Source: Undaria pinnatifida
Taxonomy: Eukaryota > Sar > Phaeophyceae > Laminariales > Alariaceae
Assembly: GCA_012845835.1 (NCBI GenBank)
Contig: JABAKD010000030.1
Coordinates: 6,707,599 to 6,771,598, forward strand
Length of the DNA stretch: 64,000 bases
Direction of reading: 5' to 3'
Below the pieces are notes generated by a model, which saw nothing but the letters and a program-made list of their open reading frames with translations, did not search any database and was not told the DNA's origin. This document shows, piece after piece, positions 51,623-63,310 of this stretch. A program made the translations under genes and the position numbers. Position 1 is the first letter of the stretch; every line of letters begins with the position of its first letter.

Positions 51623-53507
51623 ACATATCAGCGTCCGTCTCTTCGCGGGCTTGGCCGATTTGCCTCGTCGATGTTCGACGGGTATACTCCATTAACCACG
51701 GGAGCAAAAGGGTCAGGTCAACGCGTTCGGCAGACGCAAACCTCTCACTCACGCCGTTTCATTCGGCCATCCTGCGAGTGCAGTAGAGCTGTGAGGATGT
51801 ACCACAACTTGATTGATCTCAGGAGTGATTGCGGCGTCTCCGATTGTGTGGATTGACGATGCTCTCCCAAAGCGTGATTGAGGAGGCCAAGCACATGGGT
51901 GATAAGCTTGGCGTGGGCAGTAGCCAGCCTCGTCTGCACTTTGACAACTGTGACGAAGCGTTGTTGGAGGTTCTCAAGGGGGACATCATCGAGCGGTCCT
52001 GCAATTCCCAATTTGTTTTAGTCCCAGGGATACCAGAGGTCATCCGCTCTTCCTCGCCATCGTCAGGTCTTCCCACGAGTCCCGCTGCAGTCACGCGTAG
52101 TCCAGGGTCGGTCTGAACTGCCGCTTCTATTACTTCCCGTCTTCCATGGCGGACTGTGCATCCCTTTGATCCGCAGAGAAGCGACGCCTGCGCCCCGCCT
52201 CGTCTGACCGCATTCACCATGCACCGCGCATGCATTGCATGTTGACGTCCACAGGGCAACCCCACCACTCGGTGTTCCCGAGCAATCGTTGCTGTACAGC
52301 CCCCACAGCTCGTACCGCTATGGCCGTCTGCAATGAAAGCGCGAAGTTGCGTTACGCTCCCTGGTACTGACCCTCCTCCTTCTCGGTCCCCGCCTTCCCT
52401 CTCTCCACCGCCAACCCTTCCTTCGGCAGGGGCCGAGGGAACCTCCCCGCTTCCATGTCGAGAGATTCGCCCCCGGTTCGTGGTGGCTCCTTTCCCAGTT
52501 GTCGTCGCTCGTGTTTCTCTTCCGGATCCGCGCGGTCGACCTCGTCAGCCTCTTGTGCTTCTCCCAACCTCTACTGCACCAGTGGGCCTAGACGCAGTCG
52601 CTCTCGATGTTGCTGGGGTGACGCTGGGCTGTGTTGGGGGCGCGCGCGAGTGTCCCGGCGCCATCGCCTCCCTGTTTTAAGCAGTTCGGCAATTTCCCGT
52701 GGCAACAGATGCAGCACCTCCTGGCTCCGTCTGCTCCCGCCCCCCCGGGTCACCTTCTGACGCTAGAGTTGCACATTTAGGTGGTGTCACGCCCGCTGCT
52801 GATGGGTCGCTCTCCCGTACCGGGCCCGTTCCTTCCGCCGTGCCCCTCACCGCCGCTGGGGTGGCGCTGGGCCGACTCAGAGGGGGGGGCAAGGGTCCCG
52901 CCACCGTGACATCCCCTTGTTCGGCCATGAGGATGTTTTCCACGGCTACATAAGCGGCGCCTCCTGGCTCCGCCTGCCCCCTTACCCTCGAGTCACCTTC
53001 AGACGCCGGGGCTGCTCCTTCTGGTTGTGTTATTTCCGCTGCTAATGAGTCACTCTCCAGCGCCGGGTCTATTCCTTCCGATGTTATCCCCGCTGCCGTC
53101 GGGGAGGGAGGCAGCTCGTACCCTGCCTCAAACCCGTTTTGGGATCCGAGGGTCCACGCTGCCGTCGGGAACGGGGGAAGCGCCTCCCCCTCTTCTAGCG
53201 CATTTCGCACCCCGAGGGCCCACCTCGTTAGGCGGTCCTCCCACGTCGAGTCGAGGCCCGCCAAGAACTCTTGGACATGAGGTAGGATGTAGATCCTTCG
53301 ATTCGGGAGTCGGAGTACAGTATCCTGCGGGCGGATGCCGTACGCGGCGAAGATGTCACGGTAGTGACCGGCTGCCGTTCTCCATTCCCTCGGTCGGGGG
53401 AAGTCAAGGTGGGCGCCTTAGGGCAGGCCAAGAGCATCTCCGAACAGGGTGCACAACAGGAACCAGGAGGTTGGGCTAATCCCATGGGCCCTTCACAGAT
53501 CTTTAGG

Positions 53508-54063
53508 TGAAGATTTCGAGGCTATAACCTATTGATGATCATAAATAACCTATTGAACTTTAGGTGGCATGTGGCGTGTATCAGCTCTTAGCTGGTGTAC
53601 GCTCGTAGGCTCGCTTTCGGATGACCCGTTGAAGACACAGCCTATATATATGATGTGAGGCAAACGAAGGCCACGGTTAGGTGAGCCTGTAAGAGCAGAG
53701 AGCTCTAGCAGAGAAGATGTTGTTCGGCGACCCCAGGCCGATGTGTTGATTTATGATTTATTTGCTCAGCAGATGAGAGCTGATGGTGAGCAAAAAGGAG
53801 TGATCGAGGTGGGCCTGGCCATCACCTGATCGAGACGGCACAATGCGTTTGCTACGGACAGATGTACTCTACGGGTAGTTGTCTGATCCACCTACAGTAA
53901 CGTTTCCTGAGGCTTGCTCGTGGTCTACCGTACCCATGGCAATGTTCCCTGAGGTTTGCTTCTGGGAGCTTAGCTACGTCAACGTCCCGACCGTTAACCT
54001 AAAATGATGTTTCATGAATGTTGCTCCGGGTACTTATTCTACCGCATTTTTTCCGTACTAACA
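53508..54063 (-). repeat. 3' LTR of the Copia-type element
   Basis: 556 bp, plus strand TGAAG...CTAACA. It differs from the other LTR at about 10 positions. A TATATATAT tract at 53643-53651 would serve as TATA box in minus orientation. Confidence 0.92.
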
Positions 54064-55229
54064 TTACTCGTACGTACTACATGTACCAGCTTTTGGATAT
54101 GACTAACCAGCAAGCTGCTGTGCATCATGTATCCAAGATATTGCTGCTGAGACTTGTGCTTGCTACGTACTGCATCGAGATGAACGTCGACACTCAGACT
54201 TATAGTAACTGTCTGTTGTACGAACAACTGGCAATGTATACCAGATGACTTTGAAGTGTTATCAAGTAACGACCTGATGGTTACTGACAAGTAGCATCTC
54301 TAATACCTTCTCCAGTCAAGTTAACACTTTCTCACTCTGCGTTACATACATGCTAAAAAACTCCATAACAGGAATGCATGCAGCAACAATGATAAATGCT
54401 GGGGAAAATGTTTCGCGTAGAGCAAACTCATCTTGCTAAAATACCCAAGGGGTGAACACAAAATAAGCGGACACGAAAATCCTGCTCTGACACTATACGT
54501 GCTTCTGCATATTTATGCAAGTTAACTTGCTAGCTCACAATTCTAGAATCATCAGACGTGAACTATATTCCAATCGGTTAATCAACCAAGGAATAAAACA
54601 TGTTTGCAGTAGTCTAAAACTGTGAATGTGTTCATCATTCCGCAACAATCATTGGAGCGAACAGTCTACCAATGTTCCTGCCGCCCTCAAACAAAGGAAC
54701 AAAGGGGCACTGCCAGCGATTTACAGCTGGATAAGACCACATATTATAGAGAGACATCACCTCTCGTGTATCTTGACCTTCCGTGTGTACTTGTCCAGGT
54801 GGCGGGTTTTTCCGTCCGTACATATCCTGAAGTACCGGAGATGGCGTAGTCAAATGTGAGATTCAACTATCCAGTCGATATCGTCTATTCGACTTGTACC
54901 CTTACTTGGTACTAACTGCGATATTTTGCAATTTCCAAACCGTGCACAACACCGGTCGTTGTCTCTGCTCGCCCCGTACAGAGAGAACATGCTACACTCT
55001 ACGTACAGCTTTGGTGAAGAGATAACGCATTTCACACATCCAGTGACTTGACCTTGATGGTGCAGACGTTGTCAGTGTAGATGTTGTTGATGTAGACGTC
55101 GTTAGATGTGCTTGGTCTGTTGTCCGTCGCTTGGACTTAGAGGCTTAACTTTATATTGAAGATGGAGAGGTAGGTAGATTTATTTATCTCAAAACGTATT
55201 GCCGTCATCGGCTCCGCCTCGACTGTTAA

Positions 55230-57083
55230 TTATGAAGCCAGTCTCTGCGTCTTGGCCTTGATGCTTATGGGCTCGTCGTTCGGGATGGAGAGGAAGCTTG
55301 AGGTTGGCTTGCGGGTGTACACGAATGCCGGAAATGTCGCCAGTGGCTCTTGATCGTCCTGTGTTGATTCCGCAGATCCTGTCTCGGGGTTTGCCCGTGG
55401 CTGTCCTTTTGCTGTTTTGAGCGTGTGAACCTCCTCCTGACGGTCTGTTTCGTTGTTGGGCTTGGCTCCAAGGCTTGCCTCAAAAATAGCTGATGTGATT
55501 CTGGGTGTAGCGGACATTGTCGATCCGTCGACCCTTGGCTCAGCTGATGGTCCGGTAGTCCCAGATGGCGATGATCCAGCGACTCCAGTGGTCCCATGTG
55601 ATGCTGTTGTTTCAGCTGATGCTCCGGTGATCCAATATGAAGTTAATCCAGTAATCCCAGATGCAGTTGCTCCGATGTGCGATGGTGATCCAGATGACGT
55701 TGCTCCGAAGACCCCATGCGAAGATGCTTTGAAGATTCCAGCTCCGGTAATTCCGGTTCCAGTGATTCCAGGCGATGCTGATCCGTGAAGTAGATGGCAT
55801 CTTAGTGTGTCGTTGGGGATTTTAATCACCCGGTTTTCCTCCTCCGAGATCCTAAACGGGTCTCTCTCGGTGCAGGTGAAATTCGCACACGTGGTTGGTG
55901 GGGTTGTCGCCGATGCACCTGTTGCGTGCGCGTTGTCGAAGGTATCCTCGACTCTTGGATTGGGTCTTGTACTGGCGGTCTCGTGATGCGGTACATCCGG
56001 TGCGGCCCCATTTGTAGTAGAATGTGCGTCCCCGGGCGTAATAGCAGGTGTAATTCCTGTCAAGGACACTCCAACTTCTTGCGGTAGTGCCCCAGCCCCT
56101 GCTGACGGTTCTCCAGCAATCTCTGGTGATGATGACGCTTCGGCTTTTGACGATAACTTTTCTTCTTCCAGAAGGTTGTTGTCGTAGTAGTGTAGCATGA
56201 CTTGGACAAGCGCACAAAAGCGATCCGTTTCAGTGACAATGGCTTTCTCGGGCTTGTCCGGAGTTTGCGCATGTTGGCGCTCAGTCTCCGTGATAGTAGT
56301 CTCTTCAGGCGTGTTATTTCCGCCTGACGGTGTGCACTCCTTTCGGGTCGCATGATTCTGTCGATACCGCGCGGATACCTTCTTCACTTCGGGCGTTTCC
56401 GTCGTGGTGTGCTCCATGGCTGTGCTGGAGTTGGTGCAGAATTCTTGGATCTCTTTGAAGGTGCAAACGCCTCGATTGGCGTCGTTGCTTGCCTGTGCAG
56501 CAGGAACTGCAGCAGGCGTTGATGACGTATCAGCCGTGTCGCCTAGGGTGCGAAGAAATACGTCGTAAGAGCATACGCCCTTGTCCTCTGGGTGTTGGGT
56601 GAGCGGAAGCGAAGTGCTGCTGTCGAACTGCAAGTGGGGATCTCCCGTCTCGAAGATAGTGCTTACCCCTGATTGCATTGCTTTGATGGAAAAGACGTTT
56701 CGTCCCAGTCCAGGTACGAACATGGCCGAGATGCGAACAGGAACACGCTTGCCAGCCTGGTCGATAATGTATCCCCAGATGGCGTCTGTTGCTGTTGCGA
56801 ATACGTTCTTCCCGTTGGTCATGATGGTCTTCGGATCCTTTGGTTTCTTGTAATCCTTCATGCTTTTCTGCAGTCTTGGAATCAGCACCGCGTCTATCAG
56901 GTGGTCCGACGCGCCGCTGTCCACAAGCATCGTGAGCTTGTCGCTGTTGGGGTGAAAACCCCTGTTGCCGCTACCATTGGGGTGAAAACCCCTGGGGTGA
57001 AAACCCCTGTTGCCGCTATCAGCTAGCAGCCCCGTAAACGCGAATCCCTCTGCGAAACCATCGTCGAAGTTGAGGGACGGCAT
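55230..57083 (-). pseudogene. Copia-type protease region with long Ser/Thr/Pro-rich extension
   Basis: 617 open codons. Near the N-terminus, LTMLVDSGASDHLIDAV holds the aspartic protease DSGA motif, followed by AMFVPGLGRNVFSI, as in Copia proteases. After about residue 170 the sequence becomes Thr/Ser/Ala/Pro-rich with repeated GITG/GATA-like units and has no integrase HHCC or DDE. The open frame runs upstream through two stops into gag, so it was once one gag-protease polyprotein. Confidence 0.82.
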
Positions 57084-57171
57084 TTCGTCGTCGTTGGGGC
57101 GTGTACTCGCGTCTTGTACAGCAGAGGCAGTGTGAGCGCGGCCACTCTGCGGTGGGCGTGGCGCTCCTTAC

Positions 57172-57984
57172 TTGTAGCATTCCGTGTCGTCGTGCGAGGC
57201 AGTTTTGTGTACAGAACACCACTTGTGCTCAGCTCCAACGTTGGATGCTGCCTTGCCGTTTGAAGATTCCTTGTTCTTCTGCTTGTTGTGGGCGCCAGTA
57301 GACTCGCTGTCGTTGTCGTCCTTCCTTTTTCACCAGTTGCGGGCGTAGTGCCCTTGCTTTCCGCAATGACTGCAAGCCGATGCCGCAGTCATGGCTATGC
57401 CACGACCAGCGATTTTGGTGTCGCTGTTGCGGAAAGTATCATCTAAATAAAGATGACGCATCGTGTTTTGCATCTGGTCGATGTCGAAAGTCGGGTCTCG
57501 GTACATCATCATCTTGATGTCCTTGTACTCCGCCGTGAATCCTTGTACACAGATGTTTTTGAATCTGCGATCGGAAATCATCTTGTTCATCTTCTCGAGC
57601 TCAGAGCGCGCGAGCGTCTTTTCCATCAAGTAGGAGTCCGGATCTCCTCCTTGCTCCATGTTGGTGTTGACGAGCTTGTCCATTTTCGCCCGGATCACTT
57701 CGTCAGTGACCTTGTTGTACTTCGAGACAAGTTCTTGTAGGGCCTTTTGTCCGTCACCGGTCGTCCCAGTCTCATCCTCGTGCTTTGAGTACAAGTAGAG
57801 ATGCTGGTTTTTCCGTTAGTAGAAAAAGTATGGCGTACAGATCTTGATTTGCCCTTTCATAAGCTGCGATTTCTTGTGCGAGTGCCGGTGAAGATCCCGT
57901 ACCGGCCGTCGCTTCGGTCGGTCGAGGATGCCCTTTAATGAGGTTAGCGATATCGCGTCTGGATACTCTAATTACAACCGCCAA
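57172..57984 (-). pseudogene. Copia-type gag with zinc knuckle, frameshifted
   Basis: The first part (57984 to about 57775) has AYERANQDLYAILFLLTEKP, and continues after a one-base frame change in GDGQKALQELVSKYNKV, typical of the Copia gag capsid domain (UBN2-like). The zinc knuckle reads CSHCGKQGHYARNW: the last Cys of CX2CX4HX4C is Trp, and the next codon is TGA (57330-57332). Further on KWCSVHKTASHDDTECYK is followed by TAA (57168-57170). All three defects break the polyprotein. Confidence 0.83.
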
Positions 57985-59892
57985 TCGTTTATGCTAATCT
58001 CGAAAATCAGCTGGGCTGCGCCCATCGAACGTCCTTAGTTTTTTTTTTTGTTTTTTTTTTTATCCTCGGGCGGATGGGAAAAATAAAGCTTTATTAGCTC
58101 ACCACACTTCCACGTATTTTCATACACGTCGTGTGTCGATTTAACTCAGTTGCTTTCGCAGCCCAACGCTAGCTGGCACCTTTCGGATCCCATTTTAGGT
58201 ATAGCGTAAGCTGTCCCTATCAGTGGTCTTCGTTACAACCCCGGCAGCGCAAGCTGCCGTTGTATACGGATGCGTGTGTATGTCGTCCTTAATCCTTTAA
58301 TGGCGTTGGCGAATGAAGAGCTGCTGCTGTTGGATTCCCCCATGGTGATGATGAGTAGGTGCCAGAGAGCAGTTCACTCAGATGTCTTGTATGATATCAG
58401 TACTTGTACAGCAGTGTAGTAGTACCAGTAATCCCGCCACACGTATGATACGAGCTGCTTAACTAAACAGCCGTGTTTCAAGTACAGTAGTGGTGCCTGT
58501 GTAGAAATCGAAGGCGTTATTATGGAGATTTCCAAAAAAGAAACCTATTCCAAAAAATACAGCAGTACGAAGTACCTCCTGATGCTGCTGTTGGTAAACT
58601 CGTGGCTTCTGGCGAAAAGATGTTGTATTATTGAGCAATTGCCCTTCTGAGACAGGTAGGCAAGGTGGAGTGAGCAGGGTGGGGGCGCTCGTGGGCGCGC
58701 ACAACCTCACCCTCAGGATCACGCTATGCAACTACCCGATCACGCATAACACAGAACACGGCCTAATGTACTTTCAGACGTGCCACAAAACCCTCGGGTT
58801 GTTGCCCGTACCACAAACAATACCCCTAACATGACAATAGCCCGATAGTCAGACCTACAGCAACAATGCCTGAACCTTCCTACTGGATAAGTGTCCAATG
58901 TACCACATACCAATGTACCGACACACACACCTACGGTCCATTGTATAGCTCGTACTTGTGTACAACCTACCGAAATACCACAAAGAGTATTCCCAGAATA
59001 TCCAACATCAACTTACTACAATTGACAATTCAATATTCAAACTATCCAATCAGATGATCTACAGCAGCTCGGCCGATACACACCGCCGCTATCACCAACA
59101 GCTGCTGCTGGTTGCTGGCTTGCACTGCAAGTAGTCGCCTTGATGATAAGAGTCTCCTTTAACAGACAGCTACTCTACTGCCGGTAGTGCTCTTGATAAA
59201 GCTTGTCGCTTGGAGTTTGGCGAGTCCTTACTGAGAAGTCACGCCTTTGGCCCGCACTCTCAATGAGGTGCGTTGGGCAGTTTTGGTTGGTCTATCACGA
59301 TGATCACACGTGAAGCCTATGGCCCGCACTCAACGAGAGGTGCGTTGGGCTCGAATTTTAGTCGGTCTATCGCGATGATCACACGTGTAGTCCTTGAACT
59401 AGAGGTCAGAGCTCTATTAACAGACAGTAGCTTGTACCGTCGAGAGTTGCCTCTGTACCCCTGTTACTCAGAACGACCCGCTTATTTGGAGTCGAGGCAC
59501 CGTACAGAAGTTAGCTGTATACTCGAGGATATCGAGGTTTTGTTTTGGGGTCCTTGACGATGCAAAGATGGGTCCCGTGCGCGTGGATGGTGATTTGGTA
59601 CAACCTGTGATGTGGTGGCGTTCTATACCTCTGGGTACCTCGATCACAGCTCTGGCATCAATAGTTACTCTGATTGAGTGCGTAGGGTCCTCTAGATATG
59701 CTCACTCACTCACCGCGCGTTCCCAACGAAGTACTCGTAGTCCTCCGTTTGATACTTATCGTCGTACTCGTGTAGAAATGTAGAAGCTCCCGTAAGCAGC
59801 AGTAGATTTCTTGATCAGCCGTCCTCAGTGATGATGATCGTGAGTCCGTGCTGCCGCTCTCCTCGTTTACGCGTGCGAGGGTCGAAACCTGT

Positions 59893-59911
59893 CGAGGCTC
59901 ATAACCTATTG
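59893..59911 (-). promoter_or_regulatory. Primer-binding site, half initiator-tRNA type
   Basis: On the minus strand, 10 bases after the LTR end, the sequence reads CAATAGGTTATGAGCCTCG. GGTTATGAGCC is complementary to the CAU anticodon arm of a Met tRNA (plus strand GGCTCATAACC). Drosophila copia also primes from the anticodon region of initiator Met tRNA rather than its 3' end. Confidence 0.65.
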
Positions 59912-59920
59912 TTTTTCAGG

Positions 59921-60476
59921 TGAATATCTCGAGGCTATAACCTATTGATGATCATAAATAACCTATTGAACTTTAGGTGGCATGTGGCGTGTATCAGCTC
60001 TTAGCTGGTGTACGCTCGTAGGCTCGCTTTCGGATGACCCGTTGAAGACACAGCCTATATATATGATGTGAGGCAAACGAAGGCCACGGTTAGGTGAGCC
60101 TGTAAGAGCAGAGAGCTCTAGCAGAGAAGATGTTGTTCGGCGACCCCAGGCCGATGTGTTGATTTATGATTTATTTGCTCAGCAGATGAGAGCTGATGGT
60201 GAGCAAAAAGGAGTGATCGAGGTGGGCCTGGCCATCACCTGATCGAGACGGCACAATGCGTTTGCTACGGACAGATGTACTCTACGGGTAGTTGTCTGAT
60301 CCACCTACAGTAACGTTTCCTGAGGCTTGCTCGTGGTCTACCGTACCTATGGCAATGTTCCCTGAGGTTGGCTTCTGGGAGCTTAGCTACGTCAACGTCC
60401 CGACCGTAAACCTAAAATGAAGTTCCATGAATGTTGCTCCGGGTACTTATTTCGCCGCATTTTTTCCGTACTAACA
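59921..60476 (-). repeat. 5' LTR of the Copia-type element
   Basis: 556 bp, about 98% identical to 53508-54063. The TATA-like tract is at 60056-60064. Most differences cluster in the first 10 and last 140 bases of the plus-strand order. Confidence 0.92.
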
Positions 60477-61047
60477 ATACCGAGACCCAACACGTCGGGT
60501 TTTCAACGACGAGGGTGACATTGCACAGGGGGGGGGGGGAGGGGGGGGGGGGGGGCAACACTCGACCCTCTTGCGTGCCTCGTTGAACCATGGATTGCAC
60601 GGGCAGACGAAACGCTGCATATCTCGTCACCGAGTAGATCTGCCCGCGATGGCCAAGGTCCCAAGGTGGGTGCCCCCCCCCCGAAAAAACAATACCTGGT
60701 ACATTCCGTCCGTCTACTACTGCAACGTGTATCCATCCCACGCTATTTCGAAGTAGTTTGTCGTTAAAACGTGGGTGCAATTTTAAGTCGTTTTACTGCC
60801 GGAAGTTGTATCCCACATTCATTCCGAGTAGTTTGTCTGCAAGAGAATAGCCAAGGCTACGGTAGGCGGGTAACCTTTGGAACCCTTTTTGCGCGCATTA
60901 AATTGTGCTGTTTCGATGAGGTAGGGTGTTGTAACGAGGCGGTAAGGCTTTTTTTTTCGTCGACGGAGATGGTGTTTTCGGCATGGGCTGATGATGGCGA
61001 TCACCAACCTTACCCGGAATCTCTAACCCTAACCCTGACTCTCTTCA
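60477..61047. other. G-rich tract and flank; no gene seen
   Basis: A nearly pure G run occupies 60527-60556. At 61023-61038 the sequence CTAACCCTAACCCTGA contains two telomere-like CCCTAA units. Confidence 0.5.
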
Positions 61048-61728
61048 GAGGCCTTCCTCCTGGTCGGTGGAACTTGCTGCCACTGCTGCCGCTGCAGCTT
61101 CGGAGACGCAGGCCTGGTTCTCCTCCGGGAACTTTGCTTTTACGCGCTCCCACGTTTCCTCGTTCCCCGGCGCGCGCGGTTCCGCGAGAAGGCTTCGTGC
61201 TGCCACAGTCACCCCCCCCCGATGGCGGCATGCTGATGATACCCTCTCAAACATATCAGCGTCCGTCTCTACGCGGGCTTGGCCGATTTGCCTCGTCGAT
61301 GTTCGACGGGTATAGTCAACTCCATTAACCACAGGAGCAAAAGGGTGAGGTCACCGCGTTAGGCAGACGCAAACCTCGCACTCACGCTGTTTCATTCGGC
61401 CATCCTGCGAGTGCAGTAGAGCTGTGAGGATGTACCACAACTTGATTGCCCTCAGGAGTGATTGCGGCGTCTCCGATTGTGTGGATTGACGATGCTCTCC
61501 CAAGGCGTGATTGAGGAGGCCAAGCACATGGGTGATAAGCTTGGCGTGGGCAATAGCTAGCCTCGGCTGCACTTTGAGAACAGTGGCGAAGCGTTGTTGG
61601 AGGTCCTCAAGGGGGACATCATCGAGCGGTCCCGCAATTCCCAATTTGTTTTGGTCCCAGGGATAGCAGAGGCCATCCCGGCGCTCTTCCTCGCCATCGT
61701 CAGGTCTTCCCCCGAGTCCCGCTGCCAT
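61048..61728 (-). mobile_element. Second partial copy of the non-LTR element
   Basis: Nearly identical to 51427-52085, covering the region just upstream of the RT core. Both copies carry the same frame breaks, so they share a degraded ancestor or arose by duplication. It is truncated abruptly at both ends, at AGGCCTTCCTCC on the left and CCCGCTGCCATCA next to the microsatellite on the right. Confidence 0.88.
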
Positions 61729-61756
61729 CACTATTATTATTACTATTACTCCATAT

Positions 61757-61757
61757 T

Positions 61758-61855
<98 letters not shown>

Positions 61856-61887
61856 GGTTGTGGTTGTTGTTGTTGTTGTGGTTGTGC

Positions 61888-61957
<70 letters not shown>

Positions 61958-62010
61958 CCTTGTTGCTGTTGTTGTTGTTTTTGTTGTCCTTGTTGTTGTT
62001 GTTATTATTA
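61757..62010. repeat. TTG microsatellite, about 250 bp
   Basis: Around 80 TTG/GTT triplets with scattered TGG, TGC and TCC variants, bordered by short ATT runs on both sides. Confidence 0.97.
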
Positions 62011-62131
62011 TTCCATGCCTTGTCTGTTGTAAAAACTTGGCAAAAAAAGTATGAACTTTTTTTCTTCCTCCGGGCGCCCGCGGGTATACCCTTTTGCACC
62101 CACACTACCCGGCTTTGTCGTGTATGTATGT

Positions 62132-62420
62132 GTTATAAGGCTTAGTTTGGGTAAGCTTTTGGGGAACTTTTTGCAAGTGGTCAGACTAATACCCCACTAA
62201 TACCTTAACAAATAAATGGCGTCGTCGAAAGACCATGACTTTCTTGGGTCGTGGGTTCAAATCCCGCATCCACCTTAAATAAACTTTTTCAGACTTTCCC
62301 CATGACGAACTTGAAAAATACTCTCCCCGGTATCCCTAGGAAATGAAAATGCTTGGATAATTGACCGGTCCGCCCGTATATCCGGCCGACCTGCTATCCC
62401 GCCATTTCATGGGGGGGGGT
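62132..62420 (+). repeat. tRNA-3'-half repeat, copy T1
   Basis: Starts GTTATAAGGCTTAGTTTGGG, has GTGGGTTCAAATCCC (box B) followed by GCATCCACC, then CAGACTTTCCCCATG and AAAAATACTCTCCCCGG, and ends in a G run. No 5' tRNA half pairs with the acceptor, so it is not a tRNA gene. Confidence 0.8.
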
Positions 62421-62586
62421 GTTATAAGGCTTAGTGGGTTTCTTGGATGGTGGGATTTGAACCCACGATCCAAGAAACCCATGGTCTGTCGACGACGCCA
62501 TTTGTTAAGGGATTAGTGGGGTATTAGTCCGTTTGACCACTTGCAAAAGGTTAACCAATAGCTTACCCAAACTAAGCCTTATAACA
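62421..62586 (-). repeat. tRNA-3'-half repeat, copy T2 (truncated)
   Basis: Minus-strand copy carrying the front part up to the tRNA-like segment, joined tail to tail with T1 through a shared GTTATAAGGCTTAG. Confidence 0.75.
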
Positions 62587-62877
62587 CTCTCCCTCCTTGA
62601 AACGGCGGGATAGCGGGTCGGCCGGACATACCGGCGGACCTGTCAATTATCCAAGCCGTTTCATTTCCTGGGTATATCGGGGAGAGTATTTTTCAAGTTC
62701 GACATGGGGAAAGTCTGAAAAAGTTTATTATGGTGGATGGTGGGATTTGAACCCACGATCCAAGAAACCCATGGTCCTGCCGACGACGCCATTTGTTAAG
62801 GTATTAGTGAGGTATTAGTCCGTTTGGCCACTTGCAAAAGGTTAACCAATAGCTTACCCAAACTAAGCCTTATAACA
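62587..62877 (-). repeat. tRNA-3'-half repeat, copy T3
   Basis: Complete minus-strand copy, ending CTAAGCCTTATAACA. Box B sits at about 62740-62755 in reverse. Confidence 0.8.
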
Positions 62878-62899
62878 GGGGGGTGTAGGTACTCCAACA

Positions 62900-63310
62900 T
62901 GTTATTAGGCTTTCAGTTTGGGTAAGATATTGGTTAAACTTTTTTTGCAAGTGGTCAAACGGACTATCTATTATTAATAATACCCCACTAACACCTCAAC
63001 AAATAAATGGCGTCGTCGACAGACTGTGTGGTTTTTTGGGCCGTGGGTTCAAATCCCACATCCACCTAACTACCTAAACTTTTTCAGACTTTCCCCATGT
63101 CGAACTTGAAAAATACTCTCCCCGGCATACCCAGGAAACGAAACGGTTTGGACAATTGACAGGTCCGCCCGTATATTATCCGGCCGACCTGATATCCCGC
63201 CGTTGCAGAGGGGGAGGGCGTTATAAGGCTTAGTTTGGGTAAGCTATTGGTTAACCTTTTGCAAGTAACTAAGTGGTCAATCGAATTAATATACCACCAA
63301 TACCTCAACA
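62900..63310 (+). repeat. tRNA-3'-half repeat, copies T4 (complete) and T5 (front only)
   Basis: T4 spans 62900-63218 with box B GGGTTCAAATCCC near 63046. T5 starts at 63220 with GTTATAAGGCTTAG and stops after about 90 bp. Confidence 0.75.

Larger units (their letters stand above)
48810..53485 (-). mobile_element. Decayed non-LTR retrotransposon with C-terminal endonuclease-like region
   Basis: Minus-strand pieces from 5' to 3': a repeat-bearing Gly/Ala/Glu/Pro-rich N-terminal region (53485 to about 52680), a Cys/His-rich patch near 52260-52130, a region resembling RT N-termini (51622-51095), the RT core, and a C-terminal region. Frames shift at several points upstream of 51622 and near 49600. 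No 3' tail or target duplication could be fixed. The order (Cys/His N-terminus, RT, C-terminal CCHC and PD-(D/E)xK-like motifs) resembles site-specific REL-type elements rather than APE-type LINEs. That class call is inference. Confidence 0.7.
53508..60476 (-). mobile_element. Copia-type LTR retrotransposon, gag-protease only (non-autonomous)
   Basis: Two 556-bp LTRs bound a 5.86-kb interior. Transcription runs leftward, 5' LTR at the right. Gag and protease are recognisable at 57984-55230, but integrase, reverse transcriptase and RNase H are absent. Large non-coding spacers fill 54064-55229 and 57985-59920. A primer-binding site for a half tRNA is next to the 5' LTR. No 5-bp target duplication is visible (TTAGG against ATACC). 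The plan resembles TR-GAG type elements mobilised in trans. Confidence 0.88.

Noticed and set aside
61023-61038. Interstitial telomere
   Set aside because: Only two CCCTAA units; within chance for the window.
61594-62145. Leu- and Asn-rich frames of over 100 codons
   Set aside because: Produced by the TTG microsatellite, with no sequence outside it that looks coding.
62132-63070. Functional tRNA genes at GGTTCAAATCC boxes
   Set aside because: No 5' acceptor strand or D arm pairs with the 3' part; only the 3' half is present.
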